64,000 nucleotides of DNA from JAOUJD01 sp963726405 (lineage in GTDB: Bacteria; Pseudomonadota; Gammaproteobacteria; Burkholderiales; Burkholderiaceae_F): contig CAVSCF010000009.1 of NCBI GenBank assembly GCA_963726405.1, positions 26,760 through 90,759 of the forward strand, given 5' to 3'. Below the pieces are notes generated by a model that was not told the origin of the DNA, searched no databases, and saw nothing but the letters and a program-made list of their open reading frames with translations. The translations under genes and the position numbers were made by a program. Positions 25,945 through 35,054 of the stretch are shown here, one piece after another; the stretch's first letter is position 1; each line of letters opens with the position of its first letter.

Positions 25945-27024
25945 ATGCCGGCGAGCGCACGGTCGCTGGCCGACCTGACTGCCGCCGTCGGCCGCGCAAG
26001 CGGTGGCCGCCTCGCGGCAACCATCCAGGGCTCCGCCGATACCCGCATTGACGGCCTCGCCCCGCTGGTCTCGGCCGGCGCGACCCATCTCGCTTTCCTC
26101 GCCAACCCGCGCTATCGCAACGACGCCCTGACCACGCGCGCCGGCGCGGTGGTCGTGTCGCCGGCGAGCGCACATCAACTGGCATCCTCCGGCCAGGCCG
26201 TGCCGACGCTCGTCGTCGTCGACGAGCCCTACGCGTGGTTCGCGTATGCCGCGCAGGTGCTGCATCCGGCGGATCCCGCGGCGCCGGGCGTTGCGAGGGA
26301 AGCATCGGTCGCGTCATCGGCGCAGGTCGATGCGACCGCCTGCATCGAGGCCGGCGCGTTCGTCGGCGAGCGGGCCACGATCGGCCCCGGGGCGCGCGTC
26401 GGCGCCGGTGCCGTCGTCGGAGCCGACGCGGTGATCGGTGCCCATTCCCGCCTGCATCCCCGTGCCGTCGTGCTCGACGGCTGCCGCCTCGGCGAACGCT
26501 GCATCGTTCACAGTGGGGCGGTCATCGGCGCCGACGGTTTCGGTTTCGCACCGCTCGATGGGCGCTGGGTGAAGATCCCGCAGCTCGGTGCCGTGGTGAT
26601 CGGCAGCGACGTCGAGATCGGCGCCAACACGACCGTGGACCGCGGCACGATGGGCGACACGGTGATCGAGGACGGCGTCAAGCTCGACAACCAGATCCAG
26701 GTGGCCCACAACTGCGTCGTGGGCGCCCACACGGTGATCGCCGGCTGCGTCGGCATTGCCGGCAGCGCACGCATCGGCCGCGGCTGCCAGATCGGGGGAG
26801 CGGCGATGATCGCGGGCCACATCAGCATCGCCGACGGCTGCGCGATCGGCCCCGGGACGCTGGTCGCCAGTTCGCTGACCGAGCCGGGTCACTACACCGG
26901 CTTCTTCCCCCTGATGAAGAACCGCGACTGGGAGCGCGCTGCCGCCATCATTCGCAATCTGGACGACCTGCGCGACCGGCTGCGCCAGCTCGAGGCACTG
27001 CAGCGCCAAGGAAAGCAATCATGA
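25945..27024 (+). CDS. lpxD: UDP-3-O-(3-hydroxyacyl)glucosamine N-acyltransferase
   Basis: Third enzyme of lipid A synthesis, adding a hydroxyacyl chain to the glucosamine amine. The 359-residue protein has an N-terminal uridine-binding domain (about 1-105), a left-handed beta-helix of hexapeptide repeats, and the catalytic histidine H255 in DNQIQVAHNCVVGAHT. The C-terminal helix ends in a Gln/Arg-rich tail. It begins 5 bp after skp and overlaps fabZ by 4 bp. Confidence 0.97.
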   Translation: MPASARSLADLTAAVGRASGGRLAATIQGSADTRIDGLAPLVSAGATHLAFLANPRYRNDALTTRAGAVVVSPASAHQLASSGQAVPTLVVVDEPYAWFAYAAQVLHPADPAAPGVAREASVASSAQVDATACIEAGAFVGERATIGPGARVGAGAVVGADAVIGAHSRLHPRAVVLDGCRLGERCIVHSGAVIGADGFGFAPLDGRWVKIPQLGAVVIGSDVEIGANTTVDRGTMGDTVIEDGVKLDNQIQVAHNCVVGAHTVIAGCVGIAGSARIGRGCQIGGAAMIAGHISIADGCAIGPGTLVASSLTEPGHYTGFFPLMKNRDWERAAAIIRNLDDLRDRLRQLEALQRQGKQS

Positions 27025-27473
27025 AGATGGACATCCACGAAATCCTGCGCAAGCTGCCTCACCGTTATCCGATCATCCTCGTCGACCGCGTGCTCGAACT
27101 CGTGCCCGGCGAGCGCGTCGTGGCGCTGAAGAACGTCACGATCAACGAACCGTATTTCATGGGTCACTTTCCGGGTCATCCCGTCATGCCCGGCGTGCTC
27201 ATCATCGAAGCGCTCGCGCAGGCCTGCGCGATCCTTGCCTTCGTGACCCTGGAAGCGAAGGAGGGCGACGGCACGCTCTTCTACTTCGCCGGCATCGACG
27301 CCACCCGCTTCAAGAAGCCCGTGATCCCGGGCGACCAGTTGCGACTCGAAGCGGAGATGGGACGGGTCAAGCGCGGCGTGGGCAAGTTCACCGGACGCGC
27401 GCTGGTCGACGGCCAGGTGGTCTGCGAGACCGAGATGATGTGCGCGGTCCGCAAGACGGGCGAGGGCGCCTGA
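27021..27473 (+). CDS. fabZ: 3-hydroxyacyl-ACP dehydratase FabZ
   Basis: Dehydrates 3-hydroxyacyl-ACP in fatty-acid elongation, competing with LpxA/LpxD for the hydroxyacyl-ACP pool. The 150-residue hot-dog protein has the LPHRYPIILVDRV start, the catalytic pair H49 and E63 in GHFPGHPVMPGVLIIEALAQ, and the FAGIDATRFKKPVIPGD strand. ATG at 27021 overlaps the lpxD stop (ATGA), and its TGA overlaps the lpxA ATG, so lpxD-fabZ-lpxA are translationally coupled. Confidence 0.97.
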   Translation: MKMDIHEILRKLPHRYPIILVDRVLELVPGERVVALKNVTINEPYFMGHFPGHPVMPGVLIIEALAQACAILAFVTLEAKEGDGTLFYFAGIDATRFKKPVIPGDQLRLEAEMGRVKRGVGKFTGRALVDGQVVCETEMMCAVRKTGEGA

Positions 27474-28261
27474 TGGCGAAGGTCCATTCGACCGCGCTGG
27501 TCGATCCGAAGGCGGAACTGGCCGCCGATGTCGAGGTCGGGCCGTACTGCATCGTGGGGCCTTTGGTGAAGCTGGGGCCTGGCACGGTGCTCGACGCGCA
27601 CGTGGTGGTCGGCGGGCGCACGACCGTCGGCCGCGGCAACCGGTTCTTCCCGTTCTGCGCGATCGGCGGCGCGCCGCAGGACAAGAAGTACGGCGGCGAG
27701 GACACCGAACTCGTCATCGGCGACGGCAATACGGTGCGCGAGCACTGCACGTTCAGCCTCGGCACGGTGCAGGGCGGCGGCGTGACGCGCGTCGGTTCCG
27801 ACAACTGGATCATGGCGTCGGTGCACATCGCGCACGACTGCATGGTGGGCGACCACACGATCCTCGCCAACAACGTGACGCTCGCGGGCCACGTGACGCT
27901 CGGCGACTGGGTGATCCTCGGCGGACTGTCCGGACTGCACCAGTTCTGCAGCGTGGGCGCGCATGCGATGGCGGGCGGCGGCTCGATCATCCTTCGCGAC
28001 ATCCCGCCCTACGTGATCTGCAACGGCAATCCGTGCGCACCGCACGGCATCAACAGCGAAGGCCTGAAGCGGCGCGGATTCGACGGCGACACCATCAACC
28101 AGCTGCGCCGCGCCTACAAGGCGATCTATCGCGACGGCAAGACGGTGGCCGAGGCGGTGGCCGCGCTCGACGAACTGATCGCCGAGGCGCCGGCGTCGGC
28201 CGGCGCCGTCGCATTGCTGCGCGACTTCGTGCGCGACGCGCCCCGCGGCATCATCCGCTGA
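27473..28261 (+). CDS. lpxA: acyl-ACP--UDP-N-acetylglucosamine O-acyltransferase
   Basis: First enzyme of lipid A synthesis. The 262-residue trimeric beta-helix protein has the HSTALVDPKAELA start, the QDKKY segment, the catalytic H121 in VHIAHDCMVGDHTILANN and the acyl-chain ruler region around SGLHQFCSVG, followed by NPCAPHGINSEGLKRRGF. The start is set by the one-base overlap with the fabZ stop (TGATG), and the end shares one base with lpxB. Confidence 0.98.
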   Translation: MAKVHSTALVDPKAELAADVEVGPYCIVGPLVKLGPGTVLDAHVVVGGRTTVGRGNRFFPFCAIGGAPQDKKYGGEDTELVIGDGNTVREHCTFSLGTVQGGGVTRVGSDNWIMASVHIAHDCMVGDHTILANNVTLAGHVTLGDWVILGGLSGLHQFCSVGAHAMAGGGSIILRDIPPYVICNGNPCAPHGINSEGLKRRGFDGDTINQLRRAYKAIYRDGKTVAEAVAALDELIAEAPASAGAVALLRDFVRDAPRGIIR

Positions 28262-29409
28262 TGAACGTCGCCTCCAGCATCGCCTTCGTCGCCGGCGAGG
28301 CGTCGGGCGACCTGCTGGCGGCGGGCGTGCTGGCCGAACTGAAGCGACGTGAACCCGACACGCCCCTGTGCGGCGTCGGCGGCGATCGCATGATCGAGGC
28401 GGGTTTCGACGCCTGGCACCACGTGCGCGAATTGTCCGTGCGCGGCTACGTCGAAGTGCTGCGCCACCTGCCGCGGCTGCTGCGGCTGCGCAGCGAGTTG
28501 CTGCAGCGGGTCTCCACGCTGCGGCCGCGCGTCTTCGTCGGCATCGACGCACCCGACTTCAACCTCGGGCTGGAAGAGAAGCTGCGGGCGCGCGGGGTTC
28601 GCACCGTGCAGATGGTGAGTCCCTCGGTGTGGGCGTGGCGGCGCGAGCGCATGGTGCAGATCCGGCGCGCGGTCGACCGCATGCTGCTCGTGTTTCCCTT
28701 CGAGCAGGCGCTGTACGACGATGCGGGAATCCCGGCGACGTACGTGGGCCATCCCCTGGCCGCGGTGATTCCGCTGGTGCCGGATGCATCGGCGGCGCGG
28801 GCACGCCTCGGTCTCGCGCCGGATGCGACGCTGGTGGCCGTGCTGCCGGGTTCGCGCCCCGACGAGGTTCGCTTCCTCGCCCCGACCTTCGTCGCCGCGA
28901 TGGCGCGGATGAAGAGCGCCTCGCCCGGTCTTTCGTTCGTCCTGCCGGTGGCCGACGCGTCGCTGCGGCCGATGATCGACGACGCGCTGCACCGGCACCC
29001 GCAGCTCGCCGGCTGCGTCACCCTCGCGGCGGGCCGGTCGCACGACTGCCTCGAGGCGTCCGACGTGGTGCTGGTCGCCAGCGGCACGGCGACGCTCGAA
29101 GCGGCCCTGTACAAGCGCCCGATGGTCATTTCGTATCGCACGCCGTGGCTGTCCGCATGGATCATCCGGCGCAAGGGCTACATTCCGTACCTGGGACTGC
29201 CGAACATCATGGCCGGCGAGTTCGTCGTGCCGGAGTTCCTGCAGGAAGCGGCAACTCCGGAGGCACTCGCGCGAGCCGTGCTCGACCAGCTGGGCGACCA
29301 CGCGGGCCGCGCGAAGCTCGCGGCCCGGTTCACCGACATGCATCACGCGCTCAGGCGCGACACGTCGCGACTGGCCGCCGACGCCATCCTTGCCGAAGCC
29401 AACCGATGA
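28261..29409 (+). CDS. lpxB: lipid-A-disaccharide synthase
   Basis: GT19 glycosyltransferase joining lipid X to UDP-2,3-diacylglucosamine at the inner face of the membrane. The 382-residue protein has the AFVAGEASGDLLAAG start, the IDAPDFNL motif, SPSVWAWR, the LPGSRPDEV donor-site loop and the SGTATLEAALYKRPMV segment. ATG at 28261 uses the last base of the lpxA stop; the end overlaps rnhB by 4 bp. Confidence 0.97.
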   Translation: MNVASSIAFVAGEASGDLLAAGVLAELKRREPDTPLCGVGGDRMIEAGFDAWHHVRELSVRGYVEVLRHLPRLLRLRSELLQRVSTLRPRVFVGIDAPDFNLGLEEKLRARGVRTVQMVSPSVWAWRRERMVQIRRAVDRMLLVFPFEQALYDDAGIPATYVGHPLAAVIPLVPDASAARARLGLAPDATLVAVLPGSRPDEVRFLAPTFVAAMARMKSASPGLSFVLPVADASLRPMIDDALHRHPQLAGCVTLAAGRSHDCLEASDVVLVASGTATLEAALYKRPMVISYRTPWLSAWIIRRKGYIPYLGLPNIMAGEFVVPEFLQEAATPEALARAVLDQLGDHAGRAKLAARFTDMHHALRRDTSRLAADAILAEANR

Positions 29410-30053
29410 GGCGCGGCCGGCTTCCGAACCTGGACCTCTTCGAGCAGGCCGCTCTCGCAAGCGGCCGCATCTGCGGCATCGACGAGGCCGGGCGCGGACC
29501 GCTGGCCGGTCCGGTCGTCGCCGCCGCGGTGATCCTCGACCCCGGGCGTCGCATCAACGGATTGCGGGATTCCAAGGTGCTGACCCCGGCGCGGCGCGAG
29601 GAACTGGCGGCGCGCATTCGCGAACGTGCGATCGCCTTCGCCGTGGCCGAAGCGAGCGTCGAGGAGATCGACGAACTGAACATCCTGCAGGCGAGCCTGC
29701 TGGCCATGCGGCGCGCGGTCGACGCGCTGCAGGTGCTTCCCGAGTACGCGCTGGTCGACGGCAACCAGATGCCGCGCCTGACGATGCCCGGCCGGGCCAT
29801 CGTGGCCGGCGACGCCCTGGAGCCGGCCATCTCGGCGGCGTCGATCCTCGCCAAGACCGCGCGCGACGCGATGATGCGGTCGTTCGATGCGGCCCATCCG
29901 GGCTACGGCTTCGCGCAGCACATGGGCTACGGCACGCGGGAGCACCTCGACTGCCTGCAACGACTGGGGCCGTGCGTCCTGCACCGCCGCAGCTTCGCGC
30001 CGGTGCGCGGAATGGTGGACGTCGCTTCCCGTGCGCATCACCTCGCCCGATAA
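29406..30053 (+). CDS. rnhB: ribonuclease HII
   Basis: Removes ribonucleotides from DNA and RNA from hybrids. The 215-residue protein has the acidic catalytic residues D26 and E27 in GIDEAGRGPLAG, a third in VDGNQ, the LRDSKVLTPARREEL helix and the SAASILAKTARD segment, followed by GYGFAQHMGYGT. ATG at 29406 overlaps the lpxB stop. Its 3' end overlaps the next gene by 23 bp. Confidence 0.96.
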   Translation: MRRGRLPNLDLFEQAALASGRICGIDEAGRGPLAGPVVAAAVILDPGRRINGLRDSKVLTPARREELAARIRERAIAFAVAEASVEEIDELNILQASLLAMRRAVDALQVLPEYALVDGNQMPRLTMPGRAIVAGDALEPAISAASILAKTARDAMMRSFDAAHPGYGFAQHMGYGTREHLDCLQRLGPCVLHRRSFAPVRGMVDVASRAHHLAR

Positions 30054-30819
30054 CCCGGTCGTGCGCCGGCTCAGGCGCCTGGCCGATTCCGCGCGCGCGT
30101 GCCGCGAGGCCGGCCGCACGCTGGCCGAAGGGCTGCACGTGATCGATGCCGCCCTGGCGGCCAAGGTCGGGATCGTCACGCTCGCAACGCGCGGCACTCC
30201 ATCGACCAGCGTCGCGGCGCTGATCGAACGGGTGCAGGCGGCGCACGCTGCGCTGAAGTGCATCGAACTGGGCGCGACCCTCTATGACGCCATATCGCCG
30301 GTCGAGCACGGCGTGGGTGTTCTCGCCGAGATCGCGATTCCCGCCCACGAATCACCGCCTGCCCTCGACGAGGACGCCGTGTATCTCGACGCCATCCAGG
30401 ACCCGGGCAATGTCGGAACGCTGCTGCGCACGGCGGCCGCCGCCGGCGTGCGACGCATCGTCCTGGGAACGGGCTCCGCGTATGCCTGGGCGCCGAAGGT
30501 CATGCGGGCGGCGATGGGGGCGCATTTCGCGCTGCACATCGTCGAGAACAGCGATGTGGCGGCCGTTGCAACGAACTTCAGGGGCACCGTCATCGCCGCC
30601 GATCTTGAAGGCGAGGACCTGTACGCGGCGGAGTGGGGTCGCGGACCGACGCTCTGGTTGTTCGGCTCGGAAGGGCAGGGATTGAGTCCCGAGGCGAGGG
30701 CGGCGGCCCGGCTTCGGTTGCGGATTCCGCTCGCGACTCCGGTGGAATCGCTGAACGTCTCGGCCGCCGCCGCGGTCTGCCTGTTCGAGCAGGCGCGCCG
30801 CCGGCGTCGCTACAGGTAG
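30031..30819 (+). CDS. SpoU/TrmH-family RNA 2'-O-methyltransferase
   Basis: SPOUT-fold RNA ribose methyltransferase (262 residues) of the TsnR/YsgA type. An N-terminal substrate-binding domain (about 1-110) precedes the knotted catalytic domain, with the three SpoU motifs: DPGNVGTLLRTAAA (motif 1), LWLFGSEGQGLSPE (motif 2) and IPLATPVESLNVSAAAAV (motif 3). The natural target is probably 23S rRNA, but it cannot be read from the sequence. GTG at 30031, giving RITSPDNPVV, is the family-like start and lies inside the end of rnhB. It converges with and overlaps the lipoprotein gene by 10 bp. Confidence 0.92.
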   Translation: MRITSPDNPVVRRLRRLADSARACREAGRTLAEGLHVIDAALAAKVGIVTLATRGTPSTSVAALIERVQAAHAALKCIELGATLYDAISPVEHGVGVLAEIAIPAHESPPALDEDAVYLDAIQDPGNVGTLLRTAAAAGVRRIVLGTGSAYAWAPKVMRAAMGAHFALHIVENSDVAAVATNFRGTVIAADLEGEDLYAAEWGRGPTLWLFGSEGQGLSPEARAAARLRLRIPLATPVESLNVSAAAAVCLFEQARRRRRYR

Positions 30820-31103
30820 GACACGTCCACGCAGACGATCTTGCCGTCCTTGCCCTTCCCGAACTCGACGACCGTTTTCTCGTCGACCTGGTTCATATTT
30901 TCGGGGTTGAACGTCTTTTTCACGTAGACGTAGCGCGGGCCCTCGCTCCCGCTTTCGATCGCGTCGGGTTTGCCGAAGCTGCTCAGCACTTCTTCCGGCG
31001 AGCGGTCGATGACCTTGCCGTGGAACACGCCGCGCTGGAACCCCCCCTGGCCGCACGCGGCAAGCACGGTGGCAACCACGGCGGCCATCAGGAACCTTTT
31101 CAT
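30810..31103 (-). CDS. small lipoprotein, SmpA/OmlA-like
   Basis: A 97-residue protein with a lipoprotein signal peptide: basic MKR, a hydrophobic stretch and the lipobox LAAC with the lipidated cysteine at C17. The mature part (about 80 residues), with SPEEVLSSFGKPDA and YVYVKKTFNPE, resembles the BamE/SmpA/OmlA domain, where a short helix followed by a GxPD turn and a three-stranded sheet is typical. Function is not established for this type of orphan lipoprotein, and it is not certain that it belongs to the BAM complex. Its 3' end overlaps the convergent methyltransferase gene. Confidence 0.75.
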   Translation of the reverse strand: MKRFLMAAVVATVLAACGQGGFQRGVFHGKVIDRSPEEVLSSFGKPDAIESGSEGPRYVYVKKTFNPENMNQVDEKTVVEFGKGKDGKIVCVDVSYL

Positions 31104-31194
31104 GTCGCCCTCCCTTTCGGTCGTGTTGTGTTGACCGCGGCGGACGGTAGCGGCGGCGGCTTAGGGGAAGCTGTCGGCCGGCCGGGAGGGAGGT

Positions 31195-32043
31195 CTAGAA
31201 GGCCCGGCGCTCCAGGCGGATCTCCTGCATGATGGTCGCGGCGATCTCCTCGATCGACTTGGTCGTTGACGACAGCCAGCGGATGTTCTCGCGCCTCATC
31301 ATGCGTTCAGCCGCTTCCACCTCGTAGCGGCAGTTGTCGAGCGATGCATAGCGGCTGTTGGGCCGCCGCTCGTTGCGCACCTCGGTCAGCCGTTCCGGCG
31401 CGATCGACAGGCCGAAGAGCTTGCTCTTGTGATGGGGCAGGGCCGTGGGCAACTGGCCGCGCTCGAAGTCCTCGGGGATCAGAGGGTAGTTGGCCGCCTT
31501 CACGCCGTACTGCATGGCGAGGTAGAGGCTGGTCGGCGTCTTGCCCGAGCGCGACACGCCCACCAGGATGACGTCCGCCGCCGCGAGCCCCTTGGCCGAC
31601 TGGCCGTCGTCGTGGGCAAGGGCGAAGTTGATCGCCTCGATCCGGTTCTTGTAGTCCTCGGAGTTGACCGCGATGTTGTGCGAGCGGCCGATCGTGTGCG
31701 TGCTCTTGAGGCCGAGCTCGCGCTCGAGCGGCTCGACGAACGTCTCGAACATCTCGATGAAGAATGCCTGGGCGCTCGCCTTCAGCGTCGCCGCCACCGA
31801 CGAATCGACCAGCGTCGAGAACACGATGGGACGCTTGCCGTCGCGCTCGCCCGCCTCGTTGATTCGGGCGCCGGCCTCGCGTGCCATGTCGGCCGAGTCG
31901 ATGAACGGAATGCGCTGCGGGCGGTAGCGGAGCTGCTCGAACTGCGTCAGGACGCTGTGACCGAGGGTTTCGGCCGTGATGCCGGTGCCGTCGGACACGA
32001 AGAACACCGTGCGGTCGTAGCTGGTCAGTGGGCGATCGGGCAT
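31195..32043 (-). CDS. ppsR: PEP synthetase regulatory protein (bifunctional kinase/pyrophosphorylase, DUF299)
   Basis: Reversibly inactivates PEP synthase by ADP-dependent phosphorylation of a threonine next to the catalytic histidine and reactivates it by Pi-dependent pyrophosphorolysis. The 282-residue protein has the N-terminal VFFVSDGTGITAETLGHS motif and the P-loop GVSRSGKT at 162-169. The start at 32043 is the family-typical one (PDRPLTSYDRTVFF after Met). It is divergent from its substrate gene ppsA, with a 98-bp gap that must carry both promoters; the target threonine is present in PpsA as T417. Confidence 0.96.
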   Translation of the reverse strand: MPDRPLTSYDRTVFFVSDGTGITAETLGHSVLTQFEQLRYRPQRIPFIDSADMAREAGARINEAGERDGKRPIVFSTLVDSSVAATLKASAQAFFIEMFETFVEPLERELGLKSTHTIGRSHNIAVNSEDYKNRIEAINFALAHDDGQSAKGLAAADVILVGVSRSGKTPTSLYLAMQYGVKAANYPLIPEDFERGQLPTALPHHKSKLFGLSIAPERLTEVRNERRPNSRYASLDNCRYEVEAAERMMRRENIRWLSSTTKSIEEIAATIMQEIRLERRAF

Positions 32044-32141
32044 GGGGGCTCGTTGATGCGGCGCACGATGAAACCGGCGCGACCGGTAAAATCCAGCGGA
32101 TTCTGTCATACCCCTCGATCGCGACCTTCCCCGGAGAGCTC

Positions 32142-34511
32142 ATGCAACGCGGCCAGTACGTCGTCCCGTTCTCGCAACTTCGAATGACCGACGTGGAATC
32201 GGTCGGGGGCAAGAACGCGTCGCTGGGCGAGATGCTGAGCCAGCTGTCCGCCGCCGGGTTGCGCGTGCCCGACGGCTTCGCCACGACGGCCGAGGCGTTC
32301 CGCCTCTTCATCGACGAGGGCGGACTGCGCCAGCGCATCGGCGCCCGTCTGGATGCACTCAATGTCGACGACGTGCGGGCGCTGGCCGACGCCGGGCAGC
32401 AGATCCGTTCGTGGCTGATCAACACGCCACTTCCAGTAAAGCTTGAACAAGAGATTCGCTCTATTTTTCAAGAGCTTGTCGGCGCTTCTTCGAGTGAAAT
32501 GACGTTCGCGGTCCGGTCCAGCGCGACCGCTGAAGACCTTCCGGACGCTTCCTTTGCCGGGCAGCAGGAGACCTTCCTGAACGTGGCCGGCATCGACGCG
32601 GTGCTGGAGCGGATCCATCACGTCTTTGCCTCCCTGTACAACGACCGCGCCATCGCCTACCGCGTCCACAAGGGTTTCGCCCACGCCGACGTCGCCCTGT
32701 CCGCCGGCGTCCAGCGGATGGTGCGCAGCGACCGCGGATCGTCCGGCGTCATGTTCACGATGGACACCGAGTCGGGCTTCGACGGCGTCGTCTTCATCAC
32801 GTCGAGCTACGGGCTCGGGGAGACCGTCGTGCAGGGCGCCGTGAATCCCGACGAGTTCTACGTGCACAAGGCGATGCTCGCGGCCGGCAAGTTCCCGATC
32901 ATCCGGCGCTCGCTCGGTTCGAAGCTCATCAAGATGGAGTTCGATCCCCGTGGCCAGCCCGGCCGGACGGTGCGCACGGTGGATGTCGGCGAAGCCGAAC
33001 GGCACCGCTTCTCGCTCAGCGACGACGACGTGCTCGAACTGGCCCGCTCCGCAATGACGATCGAGAAGCACTATGCGCGGCCGATGGACATCGAGTGGGG
33101 CCGGGACGGCGTCGACGGGAAGATCTACATCCTGCAGGCGCGCCCCGAGACGGTGAAGTCCCGCGGCGATACGCAGCAGCGATACAAGCTGAAGGGCAAG
33201 GGCGAGATCCTCGCGACGGGTCGCGCCATCGGGCAGAAGATCGGCGTGGGCCGTGTGCGCATCGTCGAGGACTCCAGCGAAATGGAGCGGGTCCATCCGG
33301 GCGACATCCTGGTCACCGACATGACCGATCCCAACTGGGAGCCGGTGATGAAGCGGGCGGCGGCGATCGTCACCAATCGGGGCGGCCGTACCTGCCATGC
33401 GGCGATCATCGCGCGCGAACTCGGCATCCCGGCCGTGGTGGGCTGCGGCGACGCCACGCGCGTGCTGAAGGAAGGCGACGAGGTCACGGTGTCCTGCGCC
33501 GAGGGCGACACCGGCAACATCTACGCCGGCAAGCTCGAAATGGAAGTCGAGAGCGTCCGCCAGGGGGTGCTGCCCGAGATCCCCGTGAAGATCATGATGA
33601 ACGTGGGCAACCCGCAACTGGCGTTCGACTTCCAGTCGCTGCCCAATTCCGGCGTCGGCCTCGCCCGGCTCGAGTTCATCATCAACAACAACATCGGCGT
33701 GCACCCGAAGGCGGTGCTCGACTATCCGAACCTCGACCCCGAACTGAAGAACGCGGTCGAGCGGCTGGCGGCCGGCTACTCCAATCCACGCGCGTTCTTC
33801 GAGGCCAAGCTCGCGGAAGGCATCGCCACGATCGGCGCGGCCTTCTGGCCGAAGCCGGTGATCGTGCGGATGTCGGACTTCAAGAGCAACGAGTACAAGA
33901 AACTGATCGGCGGTTCGCGCTACGAGCCGGACGAAGAGAACCCGATGCTCGGGTTCCGGGGCGCCGCGCGCTACATCGCCGACTCCTTCCGCGAGTGCTT
34001 CCGGCTCGAGGCGGCCGCGCTGAAGAAGGTCCGCAACGAGATGGGCCTGACGAACGTGGAGATCATGATCCCGTTCGTACGCACGCTGGCCGAGGCGAAG
34101 GGCGTCACGGAACTGCTGGCCGCGCACGGGCTGAAGCGCGGGGAAAACGGCCTGCGCCTGATCATGATGTGCGAGATCCCGTCCAACGCGGTGCTGGCGG
34201 ACGACTTCCTCGAGTACTTCGACGGCTTCTCGATCGGCTCGAACGACCTGACGCAGCTCACGCTCGGCCTCGACCGCGACTCGGGCCTCGTCGCCGCCGG
34301 TTTCGACGAACGCGATCCCGCGGTGAAGGCGCTGCTCTCGATGGCGATCTCGGCCTGCCGCCGTCGCGGCAAGTACATCGGCATCTGCGGGCAGGGCCCC
34401 TCGGATCACGCGGACTTTGCCGCCTGGCTGATGGAGCAGGGCATCGAGTCGATCTCGCTCAACCCGGACACGGTGATCGAGACCTGGCAGCGCCTTGCGC
34501 GCCCGGCCTGA
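32142..34511 (+). CDS. ppsA: phosphoenolpyruvate synthase
   Basis: Makes PEP, AMP and Pi from pyruvate, ATP and water, the entry to gluconeogenesis from C3 and acetyl-derived substrates. The 789-residue protein has the N-terminal ATP-grasp domain (VGGKNASLGEML, VRSSATAEDLPDASFAGQQ), the swivelling phosphohistidine domain with H419 in GRTCHAAIIARELGIPA and T417 as the PpsR target, and the C-terminal PEP/pyruvate barrel ending in SLNPDTV. The ATG at 32142 follows CCGGAGAGC; the open frame extends upstream over the divergent promoter. Its presence fits growth on organic acids, as elsewhere in the window. Confidence 0.97.
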   Translation: MQRGQYVVPFSQLRMTDVESVGGKNASLGEMLSQLSAAGLRVPDGFATTAEAFRLFIDEGGLRQRIGARLDALNVDDVRALADAGQQIRSWLINTPLPVKLEQEIRSIFQELVGASSSEMTFAVRSSATAEDLPDASFAGQQETFLNVAGIDAVLERIHHVFASLYNDRAIAYRVHKGFAHADVALSAGVQRMVRSDRGSSGVMFTMDTESGFDGVVFITSSYGLGETVVQGAVNPDEFYVHKAMLAAGKFPIIRRSLGSKLIKMEFDPRGQPGRTVRTVDVGEAERHRFSLSDDDVLELARSAMTIEKHYARPMDIEWGRDGVDGKIYILQARPETVKSRGDTQQRYKLKGKGEILATGRAIGQKIGVGRVRIVEDSSEMERVHPGDILVTDMTDPNWEPVMKRAAAIVTNRGGRTCHAAIIARELGIPAVVGCGDATRVLKEGDEVTVSCAEGDTGNIYAGKLEMEVESVRQGVLPEIPVKIMMNVGNPQLAFDFQSLPNSGVGLARLEFIINNNIGVHPKAVLDYPNLDPELKNAVERLAAGYSNPRAFFEAKLAEGIATIGAAFWPKPVIVRMSDFKSNEYKKLIGGSRYEPDEENPMLGFRGAARYIADSFRECFRLEAAALKKVRNEMGLTNVEIMIPFVRTLAEAKGVTELLAAHGLKRGENGLRLIMMCEIPSNAVLADDFLEYFDGFSIGSNDLTQLTLGLDRDSGLVAAGFDERDPAVKALLSMAISACRRRGKYIGICGQGPSDHADFAAWLMEQGIESISLNPDTVIETWQRLARPA

Positions 34512-34616
34512 CGTTCGCTCGATAGTCTGTTCCAATACGGACGCGCCGACGAATGGTGTTCCCTGAGCGCTTGAATTGGCGCCCGGAGGAGGAAGGTTCG
34601 GGGTTGGAGGGTTTAC

Positions 34617-35045
34617 ATGTCTGGCTATGTCTGGTGGTTCGTCATCGGGTTCGGGCTGCTCGTCGCCGAACTGCTGACCGGCACGTTCTATCTCCTGATC
34701 ATCGCGGTGGCGATGGGCGTGGCCGGCGTCGCGTACCTCGCCGGCGCGTCGCTCGCCCTTCAGCTCGTGATCGCGGCGGTGATCAGCCTCGGCGGCTCGA
34801 TGTGGCTGCGCGCCACGAAGTGGGGCAAGCGCCTGCATGAGGCCGGCGACGATCGCGTCCAGCACATGGATCTCGGCCAATCGTTGCGTGTCGACCACTG
34901 GACCGCGGCCCGCACGGCCCGCGCGCAGTATCGCGGCTCGGTCTGGGATGTCGAGCTCGCGCCGGGCGAGCAGCCGATCGCGGGCGACTTCGTGATCCGC
35001 GAAATCCAGGCCAACCGTCTCATCGTCGCCGCGAAGCCGCGGTAG
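34617..35045 (+). CDS. NfeD-like membrane protein (YbbK/NfeD1b type)
   Basis: A 142-residue protein with three N-terminal membrane helices (about 4-28, 30-50 and 52-66) and a C-terminal OB-fold domain (about 85-142), the short NfeD form without the serine-protease part. It is paired with the SPFH gene 9 bp downstream, the standard NfeD-flotillin/stomatin association. The pair is thought to work in membrane quality control or microdomain organisation; a precise role is not established. Confidence 0.88.
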   Translation: MSGYVWWFVIGFGLLVAELLTGTFYLLIIAVAMGVAGVAYLAGASLALQLVIAAVISLGGSMWLRATKWGKRLHEAGDDRVQHMDLGQSLRVDHWTAARTARAQYRGSVWDVELAPGEQPIAGDFVIREIQANRLIVAAKPR

Positions 35046-35054
35046 GAGTCCCTC